A stretch of DNA of 34,358 nucleotides from an uncultured Roseburia sp. (GTDB taxonomy: Bacteria; Bacillota; Clostridia; Lachnospirales; Lachnospiraceae). The notes beneath the pieces were generated by a model. It ran no database searches. It had not been told where the DNA came from and saw only the letters and a list, made by a program, of their open reading frames with translations. The stretch's first letter is position 1, and each line of letters opens with the position of its first letter. The stretch is from NCBI GenBank assembly GCA_945787015.1, contig CALZGM010000032.1, forward strand, positions 1 to 34,358, given 5' to 3'. The position numbers and the translations under genes were made by a program. This document shows positions 11,316 through 19,292 of the stretch, in pieces.

Positions 11316-11420
11316 TTGCACAAATGTATTTGTCATATATTTTCAATAATTTGCACTATCTACTCTTTTTTCTTGATTTCTTAGGTGTATAGGTATACAA
11401 TATTATTAAAATTGCACAAA
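11316..11420. promoter_or_regulatory. Divergent regulatory region with repeated TTGCAC elements
   Basis: The interval between the binding-protein gene (minus) and the first AraC gene (plus) contains TTGCAC at 11316, 11351 and 11412 in the same orientation; the first and third extend to TTGCACAAA. The palindrome ACAAATACATTTGT (11320-11333) overlaps the first. On the minus strand a -10-like TAATAT lacks a good -35 at normal spacing, as expected of an activator-dependent promoter. These are candidate binding sites for one of the AraC proteins. Confidence 0.45.
11373..11401 (+). promoter_or_regulatory. Putative promoter of the first AraC gene with a palindromic site
   Basis: TTGATT (11373-11378) and TACAAT (11396-11401) are 17 nt apart on the plus strand. 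The perfect palindrome GTATAGGTATAC (11386-11397) covers the spacer and enters the -10 box, a position suited to repression. Confidence 0.5.
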
Positions 11421-11462
11421 AAAGCATATGCATTTTTATGAATAAATTAATTGGAGGGTTTT

Positions 11463-12347
11463 ATGAAATATGTAGGCAACTATCTGAATCACTTTATTCA
11501 TATTCCAAAAATATATACGATTCACTACTTTGAATATATGAAGGATTTTATTTTTACAGGTGAAACACACAATTTTTGGGAATTTATCTATGTTGACAAG
11601 GGTATGGTACGCATTAACATGGGAAATACGGTGCATCTCCTAAACAAAGGTGACATTGCATTTCACAAGCCAAACGAGTTTCATGCTGTAGAAGCAACCG
11701 GAGAAATTGCTCCGAATCTGATTGTAATTTCCTTTGAATGTAAAAATAGTGCCATGAATTTTTTTAAACGCCAAATTCTACAGTTAGATGAGCGGGACCG
11801 CGCACTATTAGCAGACATTCTAATCGAAGCCCGAAAATTTTTTGATTGCCCGCTCAATGATCCCTACATGAAATATATGCCCCAAAAAGAGATTGTTCCC
11901 GATGGAACAGAACATTTAATACAGCTTTATCTGGAATTATTTCTGATTCGCCTTTACCGCAGATATAATGGTCCTACGGATGCCTCCGCTCTATCTGCCG
12001 TAAAAAACAGTGCCGATGTATTTAACCGTATTGCAGATTATATGGAGTTAAATATTTCTTCCCACCTGACGCTCGAACAGATTTGTAAAGATAATATGAT
12101 TAGCCGAAGCCAGCTGCAAAAGGTCTTTCAAAAAGAATGTAATCAAGGTGTCATTGAATATTTTTCCACCAAAAAAATAGAGGCCGCCAAACAAATGATT
12201 CGAAATGGGAAACTAAATCTCAGCCAGATTTCTGAGCAGCTTGGTTACAGCTCCCTTCATTATTTTTCCAGACAGTTTAAAAAGATTACCGATATGTCGC
12301 CATCCGAATACGCTTCCTCTGTAAAAGCTATTACTGAAGGAAAATAA
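11463..12347 (+). CDS. AraC-family regulator of the sugar-import operon
   Basis: 294 aa cytoplasmic transcription factor. Seen: an N-terminal cupin-like sensor (about 25-140; THNFWEFIYVDKG, NKGDIAFHKPNEFHAV) and a C-terminal double helix-turn-helix (about 186-287; LTLEQICKDNMISRSQLQKVF and the AraC signature GYSSLHYFSRQFKKITDMSPSEY). The frame opens earlier at a TTG at 11451, but GGAGGG at 11453-11458 is the ribosome site for the ATG at 11463. It is divergent from the binding-protein/permease/nahK operon and most likely controls it in response to a sugar. Convergent with GH112, with a shared terminator. Confidence 0.92.
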   Translation: MKYVGNYLNHFIHIPKIYTIHYFEYMKDFIFTGETHNFWEFIYVDKGMVRINMGNTVHLLNKGDIAFHKPNEFHAVEATGEIAPNLIVISFECKNSAMNFFKRQILQLDERDRALLADILIEARKFFDCPLNDPYMKYMPQKEIVPDGTEHLIQLYLELFLIRLYRRYNGPTDASALSAVKNSADVFNRIADYMELNISSHLTLEQICKDNMISRSQLQKVFQKECNQGVIEYFSTKKIEAAKQMIRNGKLNLSQISEQLGYSSLHYFSRQFKKITDMSPSEYASSVKAITEGK

Positions 12348-12350
12348 TAG

Positions 12351-12400
12351 AAAAAAGACTATGATAAAGGTTTTGGATTCCTCTGTCATAGTCTTTTTTT
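12351..12400. terminator. Bidirectional terminator between AraC gene and GH112 phosphorylase
   Basis: Arms AAAAAAGACTATGA and TCATAGTCTTTTTTT pair over about 13 bp around a 21-nt loop. T runs follow the stem on both strands, so it can end both convergent genes. Confidence 0.9.
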
Positions 12401-12414
12401 CATAATCATTTTAC

Positions 12415-14592
12415 TTAAATCTCATACCAGATGATTTCATTTGCCTCTAAAGCAAGTGCAAAGCTTGTACCATCTCCTCTATAAATGGTTGTACGCTGTG
12501 GCTCATAAGTGTTATTGACCACACAATATTTTCCGTTCTTTACATAGGCATGTACTTCTACATTGAAATTCGTACTAAACCAATGAGTAAGTTCCTCTTC
12601 ACTATGTGCACTCCACAAGATACTTCTGTATAAAATGCGACTGTTTTCAAAGCTGTATGGAAGCCCACTGATATAAACGGAGCGGCCCTTACCAAACGCA
12701 TTTACCGCCATCTGCACTTCTTTGTCTCGCTGTACCAGAATATCGGTACCCTCGTAGGCATAAATGCTCTTTTTGCCTTCCCCAAAATCAACTTCCTTTG
12801 TAGTATCTGCAAGAATGAAGTGTTCCGGGTGTTCCTCCCAATTGTATTTGTCATAGTTTAGCGTAAATCCGGTTTCTTTTTCTACTCCCATCATACTTGC
12901 CAGCTGCAGAAAATGTCCCTGATACTGATGTCCGGATGGTTCGCCAACACCGATAAATCCGCCGCCGTTATAAACAAACTCGCGAATTTTTGCAGTGATA
13001 ACCGGATTTTCCCAGATATCTCCACCTGTATGCGCCGTATCTGCATCTCCGACATTGATGATGACATCCACATCACTTAAAACTTCCGGATTGTCAAGTA
13101 AATCATCAAAAGAAATAAATCTGACATCAAACGGAGCACCGCTTAATGCCTCAATAATTCCTGCATAGCTGTAATTCTGCTTCTGATATAAAGCATGATG
13201 TACCATGTGACAGCCCCAGCTTCGAATCTTTCCCCAGCTGTTTAGTACTGCTACAGTCTTTACACAATACGGCGTTGTTCCTTTTGCGTTTTCATACAGC
13301 TCTCTAAACTCATTACATACGCTTTCCACGTAATCCACAAATTCAGGGAAATCCAATGCCAGCTTAAGGTATCCGCCATAGCCGATACGGTCAATTGGCT
13401 TTCTCAAAATCGCTCTTCTTGCGGTTACCCAGTTCTCTTTCGCTTCTTTGACCGGATCCCCGCCTTCGTGGAAGGTATCCGGGAAGAAATATGGCAAAAA
13501 TCTTCCTTCGGTGTATTTTACACCCGGAATATCGGAAATCAAACGTAGCGTACTTCCGTTTCCGACACTTCCTACCACCGCATCCAGACCGATTGTTGCA
13601 AATTCCGGCATGAATGGTTCTGTTCCAATCCAGTGATCCCCCAAAAACATCATGGCTTCTTTTCCGCACTCATGCGTAATATCTACCATTTCTTTTGCGA
13701 GCTTTGCCACCTCACGGCGCTGGAATGCCTGAAAGTCCTTAAATTCCTTACTTGGTACACGATACTGATTGTTATAATATCCCTGATCGATGATATATTC
13801 CGGACGGAATTTATATCCCACTTCTTTTTCAAACTGCTCTAAAATATAAGGGCTGACCGATGCCGAATAGCCATACCAGTCCACATATTTTTCACGTTTC
13901 AGTTCGTCAAACATCAACGTAAACTGATGGAAAAAGGTCGTATAGCGAATGACATTGACATACGGATGTTCCTCACAGAATTTGCGAAGACGCTTCATGG
14001 AGTATGCGTGTGTCTTTGGCTGTCTGACATCAAAGGTAATCTGATGTTCAAAATCCTTCCAGTCGTTTGTTACTGCATTGTACATATGTACCGGGTCCCA
14101 GATTAAGTAAGCCAGAAAGCTGACGGTATACTCATGGAATGGTTCTGCATCCTGTATCTCTACACATCCGGTTTCCTCATTATAATTCCACTTTTCCGGC
14201 GAAATCACCTCATCGGCAGAACGATCAATCACTTCCCACCAACGGGTAATATCATCATTCGTATTCACCTGCATCAGTTCCTTTGAAATACCTTTCATCA
14301 AAGGTATACAAAGTGTTGTATCAACTGCTGTGTGAAATCCTGTCATGATATAACACTGCTGCACTTCATCCGGATTCGCCTTTGCCCACTCATTATCCTT
14401 ACGCGTCGTATAATAAGTAGAATATATTTTTGCACCAACCTTTGTCAGTTCTTCCGGGAATTCCGTTCCGTCGCAGTCACGGATTGCATCTGCTCCCCAG
14501 CGTTTTAAAATTTCAATTGTCTCCGGTACTACATCCAGATTTGTTGGAATTGTTACCCGGCCTGTTTTTTTTGTATCAACCTGTCCGCTCAT
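12415..14592 (-). CDS. 1,3-beta-galactosyl-N-acetylhexosamine phosphorylase, GH112
   Basis: 725 aa inverting phosphorylase of family GH112, cytoplasmic. The family cleaves galacto-N-biose and lacto-N-biose with phosphate to Gal-1-P and GalNAc or GlcNAc. Seen: GRVTIPTNLD start region, WGADAIRDCDGTEFP (32-46), EYTVSFLAYLIWDP (154-167), RYTTFFHQFTLMFDE (216-230), and MMFLGDHWIGTEPF with D319 as the probable general acid, followed by RFLPYFFPDTF, SYAGIIEALSG and GEPSGHQYQG. The pattern matches recalled bifidobacterial LnpA throughout. Start supported by AAGGTGG 4 nt upstream; the upstream region is shared with the second AraC gene. The closely related galactosyl-beta-1,4-rhamnose phosphorylases are the main alternative, but neighbouring nahK favours HexNAc disaccharides. 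GNB/LNB preference cannot be read off. Confidence 0.93.
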   Translation of the reverse strand: MSGQVDTKKTGRVTIPTNLDVVPETIEILKRWGADAIRDCDGTEFPEELTKVGAKIYSTYYTTRKDNEWAKANPDEVQQCYIMTGFHTAVDTTLCIPLMKGISKELMQVNTNDDITRWWEVIDRSADEVISPEKWNYNEETGCVEIQDAEPFHEYTVSFLAYLIWDPVHMYNAVTNDWKDFEHQITFDVRQPKTHAYSMKRLRKFCEEHPYVNVIRYTTFFHQFTLMFDELKREKYVDWYGYSASVSPYILEQFEKEVGYKFRPEYIIDQGYYNNQYRVPSKEFKDFQAFQRREVAKLAKEMVDITHECGKEAMMFLGDHWIGTEPFMPEFATIGLDAVVGSVGNGSTLRLISDIPGVKYTEGRFLPYFFPDTFHEGGDPVKEAKENWVTARRAILRKPIDRIGYGGYLKLALDFPEFVDYVESVCNEFRELYENAKGTTPYCVKTVAVLNSWGKIRSWGCHMVHHALYQKQNYSYAGIIEALSGAPFDVRFISFDDLLDNPEVLSDVDVIINVGDADTAHTGGDIWENPVITAKIREFVYNGGGFIGVGEPSGHQYQGHFLQLASMMGVEKETGFTLNYDKYNWEEHPEHFILADTTKEVDFGEGKKSIYAYEGTDILVQRDKEVQMAVNAFGKGRSVYISGLPYSFENSRILYRSILWSAHSEEELTHWFSTNFNVEVHAYVKNGKYCVVNNTYEPQRTTIYRGDGTSFALALEANEIIWYEI

Positions 14593-14636
14593 AGTTCCAC
14601 CTTTCTATCATGATTCACGTTCTCTTTGATAGCTTC

Positions 14637-14743
14637 ATTGTACCATCTTTTACTTCCCCTTTTTACCCACATATTGCTATGAATTTTAGAAATCTTGCTT
14701 CCTATTTTAAATTCTTGTTAAAATTTCTATCTTATTGTATACT
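14637..14743. promoter_or_regulatory. Divergent promoters of GH112 (minus) and second AraC gene (plus)
   Basis: For the plus-strand regulator, TTGTTA (14715-14720) and TATACT (14738-14743) are 17 nt apart. For GH112 on the minus strand, TACAAT (14637-14642) is a good -10 but no matching -35 lies 17 nt upstream, which suggests activation by the regulator. Confidence 0.5.
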
Positions 14744-14786
14744 GATATTAACAAAAACCAATTGACCAACCGGAGGGGTATCCTGC

Positions 14787-15626
14787 ATGAGTAATCAGAA
14801 ATTCTGCTTAGAAGATATGGGTTCTTATGAAACGCCGTCCAGACTTTTATACATCACATCCGCTAAGTACGGAGCTGACTGGGTCAGTTATCCGCACAGT
14901 CATTATTTTACTGAAATTTTTTATATCAAAAGCGGCCGCGGACAGATGCAGATTGAAAATGAAACCATTCCGCTTTTGCCAAATAGTCTCGTATTAATCG
15001 GAGCTCAGGTACAGCATACCGAATTTTCCGATTCATCCGCCCCCTTAGATTACTATGTTCTTGGTGTGGAAGGCCTAAAGATAAATACGGAACGTCCTAT
15101 TGAATACAGCATCGTGAATTTCTCCGGCTTTTCTTCCTCCATACGTCAATGTTTCGAAAACATTTTACACGAGATGCATAATCAAAAAGAAGGCTATGAA
15201 AAAATCTGCCAGCATCACCTTGCCATTCTTATTCTGCTAATCTGTCGTAAAGACCATGTTTCTTATGAGCTCGTAAACCCACAGAACAGCAGTCGCGAAT
15301 GTCACAAGGCGAAACGATATATCGAAACAAATTATCAGACCAAAATCACTCTGGACAGCCTTTCCGAAATCTGTAACCTGACTAAATACTATCTCAGTCA
15401 TAAGTTTACGGAATTATATGGGAAATCCCCCATGGCTTATTTAACAGAGGTGCGGATTGCCGCTGCTAAAGACCTGCTGAAAACCACAAATTACAGTGTG
15501 GAAGAAATCGCAAATGCAACCGGTTTTTCTTCCAGCAGTTATTTTTCCCAGGCTTTCCAGAAGGCATGCCAAGTATCTCCACAACAATATCGAAAAACGC
15601 ATAACAGCAAAAATGCGCAGGCATAA
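14787..15626 (+). CDS. AraC-family regulator next to GH112 and GH2 genes
   Basis: 279 aa. An N-terminal cupin sensor (about 25-110; YPHSHYFTEIFYIKSGRGQM) is followed by a C-terminal AraC double helix-turn-helix (about 175-272; ITLDSLSEICNLTKYYLSHKF and GFSSSSYFSQAFQKACQVSPQQY). Start supported by GGAGGGG 8 nt upstream. It is divergent from GH112 and convergent with the GH2 beta-galactosidase. It is clearly distinct from the first AraC protein in its sensor half, so the two may respond to different ligands. Control of GH112 and possibly GH2 is inferred from position. Its stop codon lies in the loop of the terminator hairpin. Confidence 0.92.
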   Translation: MSNQKFCLEDMGSYETPSRLLYITSAKYGADWVSYPHSHYFTEIFYIKSGRGQMQIENETIPLLPNSLVLIGAQVQHTEFSDSSAPLDYYVLGVEGLKINTERPIEYSIVNFSGFSSSIRQCFENILHEMHNQKEGYEKICQHHLAILILLICRKDHVSYELVNPQNSSRECHKAKRYIETNYQTKITLDSLSEICNLTKYYLSHKFTELYGKSPMAYLTEVRIAAAKDLLKTTNYSVEEIANATGFSSSSYFSQAFQKACQVSPQQYRKTHNSKNAQA

Positions 15627-15636
15627 CGCCTGCGCA
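15608..15636 (-). terminator. Terminator of the GH2 gene, overlapping the end of the AraC gene
   Basis: A perfect 9-bp stem TGCGCAGGC/GCCTGCGCA with loop ATAAC (15614-15636) is followed on the minus strand by TTTTTGC. It best serves the minus-strand GH2 gene; on the plus strand there is no T run. The AraC stop codon lies in the loop. Confidence 0.8.
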
Positions 15637-15653
15637 CTTCTTACCATTCTCAA

Positions 15654-17918
15654 TTATTCTACAATATCAAACGCATTTAACTTCTTATTGATGAATGCCA
15701 TTGCACCATCCGGCAAATTACCTGCCATGCCCATCATCATCTCTACGGAGAAGTTTTCAAGCAATCCCCACATCGGCATATCCGGTCCGAATTCTCTTCC
15801 AGCCATCTTTTCAAACATTGCCTTTGCTTCCGGATTCTTGCAAACCTGACCAACGGTACATTTTACACTCAGTTTTCCTTCCGGGAATTCCATTACAGCA
15901 TCAGCATCTAATTCCACGCTGCCTTCTGTTGTAAACCAGTTTGCTGCTCCACCTTCACTGTCATCCTGTCCAGGAAGTACATAGATTTCAGGTTCTGTTT
16001 CTACTTTTTCAAGTGTCATAGTATCTTTCACTTCACCAGCCACTGCAAGGAAGGTATTGAAACCATCTTTCATTGCTACTGTAAACTTACAGATATGGTC
16101 AACCGGAGCCTGTTCGCCTACCTTTTCACCATTCATGTAAAGTACAACGCTCTCCTGGTTGGTGTAAGCCTTAATTTCAACCGTTTCACCTGCACGCTGT
16201 GCATAGCGTTTTCCGCAAAGATGAACCATTGGTTCCGGATTCCAGTATGCTTTGCAGATAAAGTAGCTGTCCTTCTTTGTCTTTCTATCCATGGTCATAA
16301 GACCTTTATTGTTACGTCCGGCTACGCCGCCTTCGTTACGTGCTGCACAACCGAAGTCAAACATATTCCAAACATGGCTGGACCAAATCCATGGTCTTTC
16401 GTCCAGAACTTTTGCCATATGTTCATGGTAAAGTGCCTGATAATCTTCGCTGTAATCTTTACATTTTGGTTCAGGACCATGATAGGTAATAATACCTTCG
16501 CAACCATACTCAGAAACACCAATGCAGATGTCCGGATGTTTTTCATGGAAGTTATCAAACCATGGACCGTTGTCTTCCATCTTGCCGCCATACCATCCGA
16601 AGTAATGGTTATAGCTTTCAGTGTCTGTAATTCCATGCATTGGTCCGTCAACCGGTGTGAAGGATACATGCGCAATGGTTGTAAGACGGGTTGGATCTAA
16701 TTCTTTTACTAATGCATTTAATTCCTTGTGGTTTTCTAATAACTGTTCAGAAATACCACCGATTAAGATTTCGTTTGAAACGCCCCAGAACATGATTGAT
16801 GGATGGTTGTAATTCTGAATAACCAGTTCCTTCATCTGCTGGATACAGTTCTCATGAGCATGTGGATTTTTGCTCATTACAGAGATGAATGGAATTTCAG
16901 CCCAAATAGCGAAACCTAATTCATCACATGCATCGTAGAAATCCTGTGAATGCTGATAGTGTGCAAGACGAATGGTATTTGCACCTAATTCTTTGATGTA
17001 TAAAGCATCATCAAAGTGCTCCTCTGCTGTTAATGCATTTCCTTCATATACTCTGTCCTGATGACGGGATACACCACGAAGCGGAGTTTCTACGCCATTG
17101 ATGATAAAGCCCTTCTGTGGATCACAGGAGAAGCTTCTGACACCTACGCGGGTTTCAATCTCGTCATAGCTCTCATTTCTTCTCTGAAGTTCTGCAACGA
17201 CTGTATAGAGGTATGGATCATCAAAATCCCAAAGGTTAGCATCCGGAACAAAGATGGTTGTCTTTGGTTCTGATGCCGGACGGCAGGCATAAGCTACTTC
17301 TTCGCCTTCTTCATCAAAGATGGTATATAAAACGGTAAAGTTTTCATCTGCATTTTTTACAAATGCTTCTACTTCAAAGGTAGCTCCACCACACTCGGTT
17401 GGCTTTGGAGTAACCATGATACCAGGGCCACCATAGTACTCTAAATCGAAGTGTGCATTTGGAACACTGATTAAGTTTACACCACGATATAAACCGCCAT
17501 AGAACGTAAAATCTGCATTCTGTGGATATACTCTGTCATTTGCTTCGTTATTACATTCTACCACTAAGAGGTTTTCGCCTTCTTCTTTACAATAATCTGT
17601 AATATCTGCACGGAAAATAGAATAGCCGCCTTCATGATAAATCACTTTTTGTCCATTTACATAAACCGTTGCCTCTGAGTTTGCAGCAAGAATTTCTACA
17701 AAAACTCTTCCACCTGCCAAAGGCTGCTTTGGTGTCTCAAAGGATTTTGCATACCAGTAGTTTCCACGGTCGTATGCACCGTTTCCGTCGTTTCCATCTA
17801 CTGCATTCCAGGTATGTGGAAGATTTACATCCTGCCAGTCAGCCGGAAATGCGGTTGGTAAACCAACGTTTTTCTGGATGAATTTCCAGTTTTCATTCAA
17901 ATTGATTACGTTTCTCAT
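15654..17918 (-). CDS. GH2 glycoside hydrolase, probable beta-galactosidase
   Basis: 754 aa GH2 enzyme, shorter than LacZ and without Bgal_small_N. Domain order: sugar-binding jelly roll (about 1-155), Ig-like sandwich (about 158-263), TIM barrel (about 265-565), then C-terminal beta domains ending in about 110 residues that I do not recognise (about 645-754). Acid/base E383 in WGVSNE and nucleophile E470 in GVSEYG are intact. The barrel motif reads RGVSRHQDR, the form typical of short beta-galactosidases. No signal peptide, so cytoplasmic. AAGGGG is 7 nt before the start. A -10-like TACAAT without a good -35 suggests activated transcription, plausibly by the convergent AraC protein. A beta-glucuronidase or other GH2 specificity is possible but less likely. 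Confidence 0.88.
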   Translation of the reverse strand: MRNVINLNENWKFIQKNVGLPTAFPADWQDVNLPHTWNAVDGNDGNGAYDRGNYWYAKSFETPKQPLAGGRVFVEILAANSEATVYVNGQKVIYHEGGYSIFRADITDYCKEEGENLLVVECNNEANDRVYPQNADFTFYGGLYRGVNLISVPNAHFDLEYYGGPGIMVTPKPTECGGATFEVEAFVKNADENFTVLYTIFDEEGEEVAYACRPASEPKTTIFVPDANLWDFDDPYLYTVVAELQRRNESYDEIETRVGVRSFSCDPQKGFIINGVETPLRGVSRHQDRVYEGNALTAEEHFDDALYIKELGANTIRLAHYQHSQDFYDACDELGFAIWAEIPFISVMSKNPHAHENCIQQMKELVIQNYNHPSIMFWGVSNEILIGGISEQLLENHKELNALVKELDPTRLTTIAHVSFTPVDGPMHGITDTESYNHYFGWYGGKMEDNGPWFDNFHEKHPDICIGVSEYGCEGIITYHGPEPKCKDYSEDYQALYHEHMAKVLDERPWIWSSHVWNMFDFGCAARNEGGVAGRNNKGLMTMDRKTKKDSYFICKAYWNPEPMVHLCGKRYAQRAGETVEIKAYTNQESVVLYMNGEKVGEQAPVDHICKFTVAMKDGFNTFLAVAGEVKDTMTLEKVETEPEIYVLPGQDDSEGGAANWFTTEGSVELDADAVMEFPEGKLSVKCTVGQVCKNPEAKAMFEKMAGREFGPDMPMWGLLENFSVEMMMGMAGNLPDGAMAFINKKLNAFDIVE

Positions 17919-17944
17919 TTAATTACCCCTTTTCTCCTTTTATT

Positions 17945-17979
17945 CACGAGTCAAATCTCGTGTCGCTAATACTATTGTA
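17945..17979 (-). promoter_or_regulatory. Putative -10 and 5' leader hairpin of the GH2 gene
   Basis: On the minus strand TACAAT (17974-17979) precedes a perfect 6-bp inverted repeat CACGAG-N6-CTCGTG (17945-17962) that would lie at or near the mRNA 5' end. It may be an operator or an mRNA-protecting hairpin. No consensus -35 is visible. Confidence 0.4.
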
Positions 17980-18075
17980 CAACCTTATGAGGGATATGCA
18001 TAGAGATAATTTTATTATATTTTTGTAAATTTTTTGGGTTTTGAAGATGGAGTGCAAAAAATATGACTTTCAAGT

Positions 18076-18180
18076 TCAATTTGCTATCTTCTTTTTCTTC
18101 CGCCCACCGCTCATAATTCGGTCATATTCTTTTACGTACATTTCCGTAATGTCTGTTGAATTAATTAAATTTACTAGCCT
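18076..18180 (-). pseudogene. 3' remnant of a third copy of the two-TM/Lys-tail gene family
   Basis: On the minus strand this stretch reads LVNLINSTDITEMYVKEYD then RIMSGGRKKKKIAN and stop. It is nearly identical to the C-termini of the two complete genes at 18540-19241 and 19293-20006. No upstream coding sequence of the family remains: homology stops exactly where the 251-bp direct repeat begins (18180). It is therefore a truncated copy produced by recombination or insertion at that point. Confidence 0.85.
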
Positions 18181-18220
18181 TTTAAAAGTTTTACTTGATT
18201 AACCATGTTAGTAATGCTAC

Positions 18221-18325
18221 TATAATTACATAAAAGGTGCCACCGATAGACGGCTAGCCCTTAATGATTATTAACGATAAAAACGATCGCCAAATCTTGT
18301 CAGGATACTAACGGCGGTCGTTTTT
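18221..18325 (+). ncRNA. Putative antisense RNA of a type I toxin-antitoxin-like module (left copy)
   Basis: On the plus strand a TATAAT box (18221-18226) is followed about 100 nt later by a strong terminator (18279-18325: arms AAAAACGATCGCC and GGCGGTCGTTTTT). The best -35 candidate, TTGATT, is at a long 20-nt spacing, so the promoter is uncertain. A transcript from about 18233 would overlap the 3' end of the convergent small peptide mRNA through the shared terminator, the arrangement of Fst- and TxpA-type type I modules. Existence of the RNA is inferred. Confidence 0.45.
18279..18325. terminator. Bidirectional terminator in the left direct repeat
   Basis: Arms AAAAACGATCGCC (18279-18291) and GGCGGTCGTTTTT (18313-18325) pair over 13 bp with one mismatch; the loop is 21 nt. 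A and T runs on both sides let it work in both directions. The peptide stop codon lies in the loop. Confidence 0.85.
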
Positions 18326-18460
18326 GCTTGTGTTTTTATGTTCTTCATCTTCTTTCTTGCGTTCCAATCTCTCGATTTTCTCTACAATCCTTCCAACTGC
18401 AACTCCGGTTCCAAAAACTGCAAGAATAAATCCTGCTAATGTTATGTAATCCATCATCAT
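18308..18460 (-). CDS. Small single-TM peptide, putative type I toxin
   Basis: 50 aa. Starts MMMDYITLAGF, has one hydrophobic segment (about 5-25, including FGTGVAVGRIV), then a strongly charged tail rich in E, K and R ending KNDRR. Size, single TM and charged tail fit type I toxin or holin-like peptides; no exact family is recognised. AGGAGGG lies 10 nt before the first ATG, and the upstream CCCTCC (18489-18494 on the complementary arm) can pair with it and hide it (18471-18494), typical of toxin mRNAs. The gene ends inside the shared bidirectional terminator opposite a putative antisense RNA. A copy at 24002-24125 lacks the N-terminus. An ordinary small membrane protein is the alternative. 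Confidence 0.65.
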   Translation of the reverse strand: MMMDYITLAGFILAVFGTGVAVGRIVEKIERLERKKEDEEHKNTSKNDRR

Positions 18461-18470
18461 AATCACACCA

Positions 18471-18494
18471 CCCTCCTTTCTGATGATTGGAGGG
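18471..18494 (-). promoter_or_regulatory. Hairpin sequestering the ribosome site of the small peptide gene
   Basis: On the minus strand CCCTCC, a 12-nt loop, then GGAGGG: a 6-bp GC-rich stem that includes the Shine-Dalgarno of the 50-aa peptide. Translation would need the stem to be opened. Read on the plus strand the same stem is followed by CTTTTATT and could act as a weak terminator. Confidence 0.6.
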
Positions 18495-18539
18495 CTTTTA
18501 TTACATACCTCTTCTTTTTATCTATAGGTTTCAGGCTTC

Positions 18540-19241
18540 TTACTTTTTCTTCTTTTTCTTCCGCCCACCACTCATAATTCGATCATATTCTTTTACGTAC
18601 ATTTCCATAAGGTCTGTTGTATTAATTAAATCTTCTACCGAATGGTTTGATAAATATAATTTTAACATTTCTTCTAAATATGGTTTTGGAACACATGATA
18701 ACCGCGTTATTACTTTCTGACCATCATATCCTTTTTCATCCAATAAACTAACAAGTGGTAATGTACTACCAATCATTTCTTCTTCTTGTTGTCTTTTTAA
18801 ATGCCCCATATGATACAATACATATTCCTTATTATCAATTGTCCTAATCATCATAATAGTTGCAGATGTAACTGACCCCGACAATTGACAAATCAAACTT
18901 TTAGGCAAAAAAATATTTTGTATTTTAAGCCAATGCTCTGATACCCAAATTTTGTTTTCCTTCAACACTTCGAAACTGTCATTTTCGATACTTTTCTTTA
19001 ATGCCTTTGCATCATAATAACGCGACATAGGAATACAAAAATATGGTGTTCGAAAGGTGAGGTACGTTCCATATAAAAGTAACGCAAATATAACGACTGA
19101 AGCAATTACTAACTTAAATTGAAATCCTTTGTTTAAAGTTTTATATACAGCTTGCACCCATATAAAATCACAAATCAACATTGCCAATCTTACTAAATAT
19201 GTTAAATGTTTCCATTCTTCTTTTACAACACTATATGTCAT
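18540..19241 (-). CDS. Two-TM membrane protein with Lys-rich tail, paralogue 1
   Basis: 233 aa, family not recognised. Seen: short N-terminus (MTYSVVKEEWKHL), two hydrophobic segments (about 15-35 and 42-63), a conserved FRTPYFCIP-SRYYD stretch (63-76), a soluble domain with EHW.KIQ..FLPKSLIC and YHMGHL.RQQEEEMIGSTLPLV motifs, and a terminal SGGRKKKKKK. The next gene upstream encodes a close paralogue, and a third is a 3' remnant at 18076-18180. GGAAG precedes the start. Likely a cytoplasm-facing domain anchored in the membrane. Tandem divergent paralogues of small membrane proteins resemble immunity-gene arrays, but no toxin gene is nearby, so that is only a hypothesis. Confidence 0.8.
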   Translation of the reverse strand: MTYSVVKEEWKHLTYLVRLAMLICDFIWVQAVYKTLNKGFQFKLVIASVVIFALLLYGTYLTFRTPYFCIPMSRYYDAKALKKSIENDSFEVLKENKIWVSEHWLKIQNIFLPKSLICQLSGSVTSATIMMIRTIDNKEYVLYHMGHLKRQQEEEMIGSTLPLVSLLDEKGYDGQKVITRLSCVPKPYLEEMLKLYLSNHSVEDLINTTDLMEMYVKEYDRIMSGGRKKKKKK

Positions 19242-19292
19242 TTTCTCTCTTCCTTAATTCCACCGGTATTCATCTTAAGTTCACTTTGCCAT

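Larger units (their letters stand above)
18180..18430. repeat. Left copy of a 251-bp direct repeat bounding the island
   Basis: About 251 bp, highly similar to 23875-24125 in the same orientation; both begin TTTTAAAAGTTTTACTTGA and end CTGCAAGAATAAA. It contains the putative antisense RNA, the bidirectional terminator and most of a small membrane-peptide gene. Differences are concentrated between the RNA promoter and the terminator; the peptide-coding part is almost unchanged. Confidence 0.9.
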
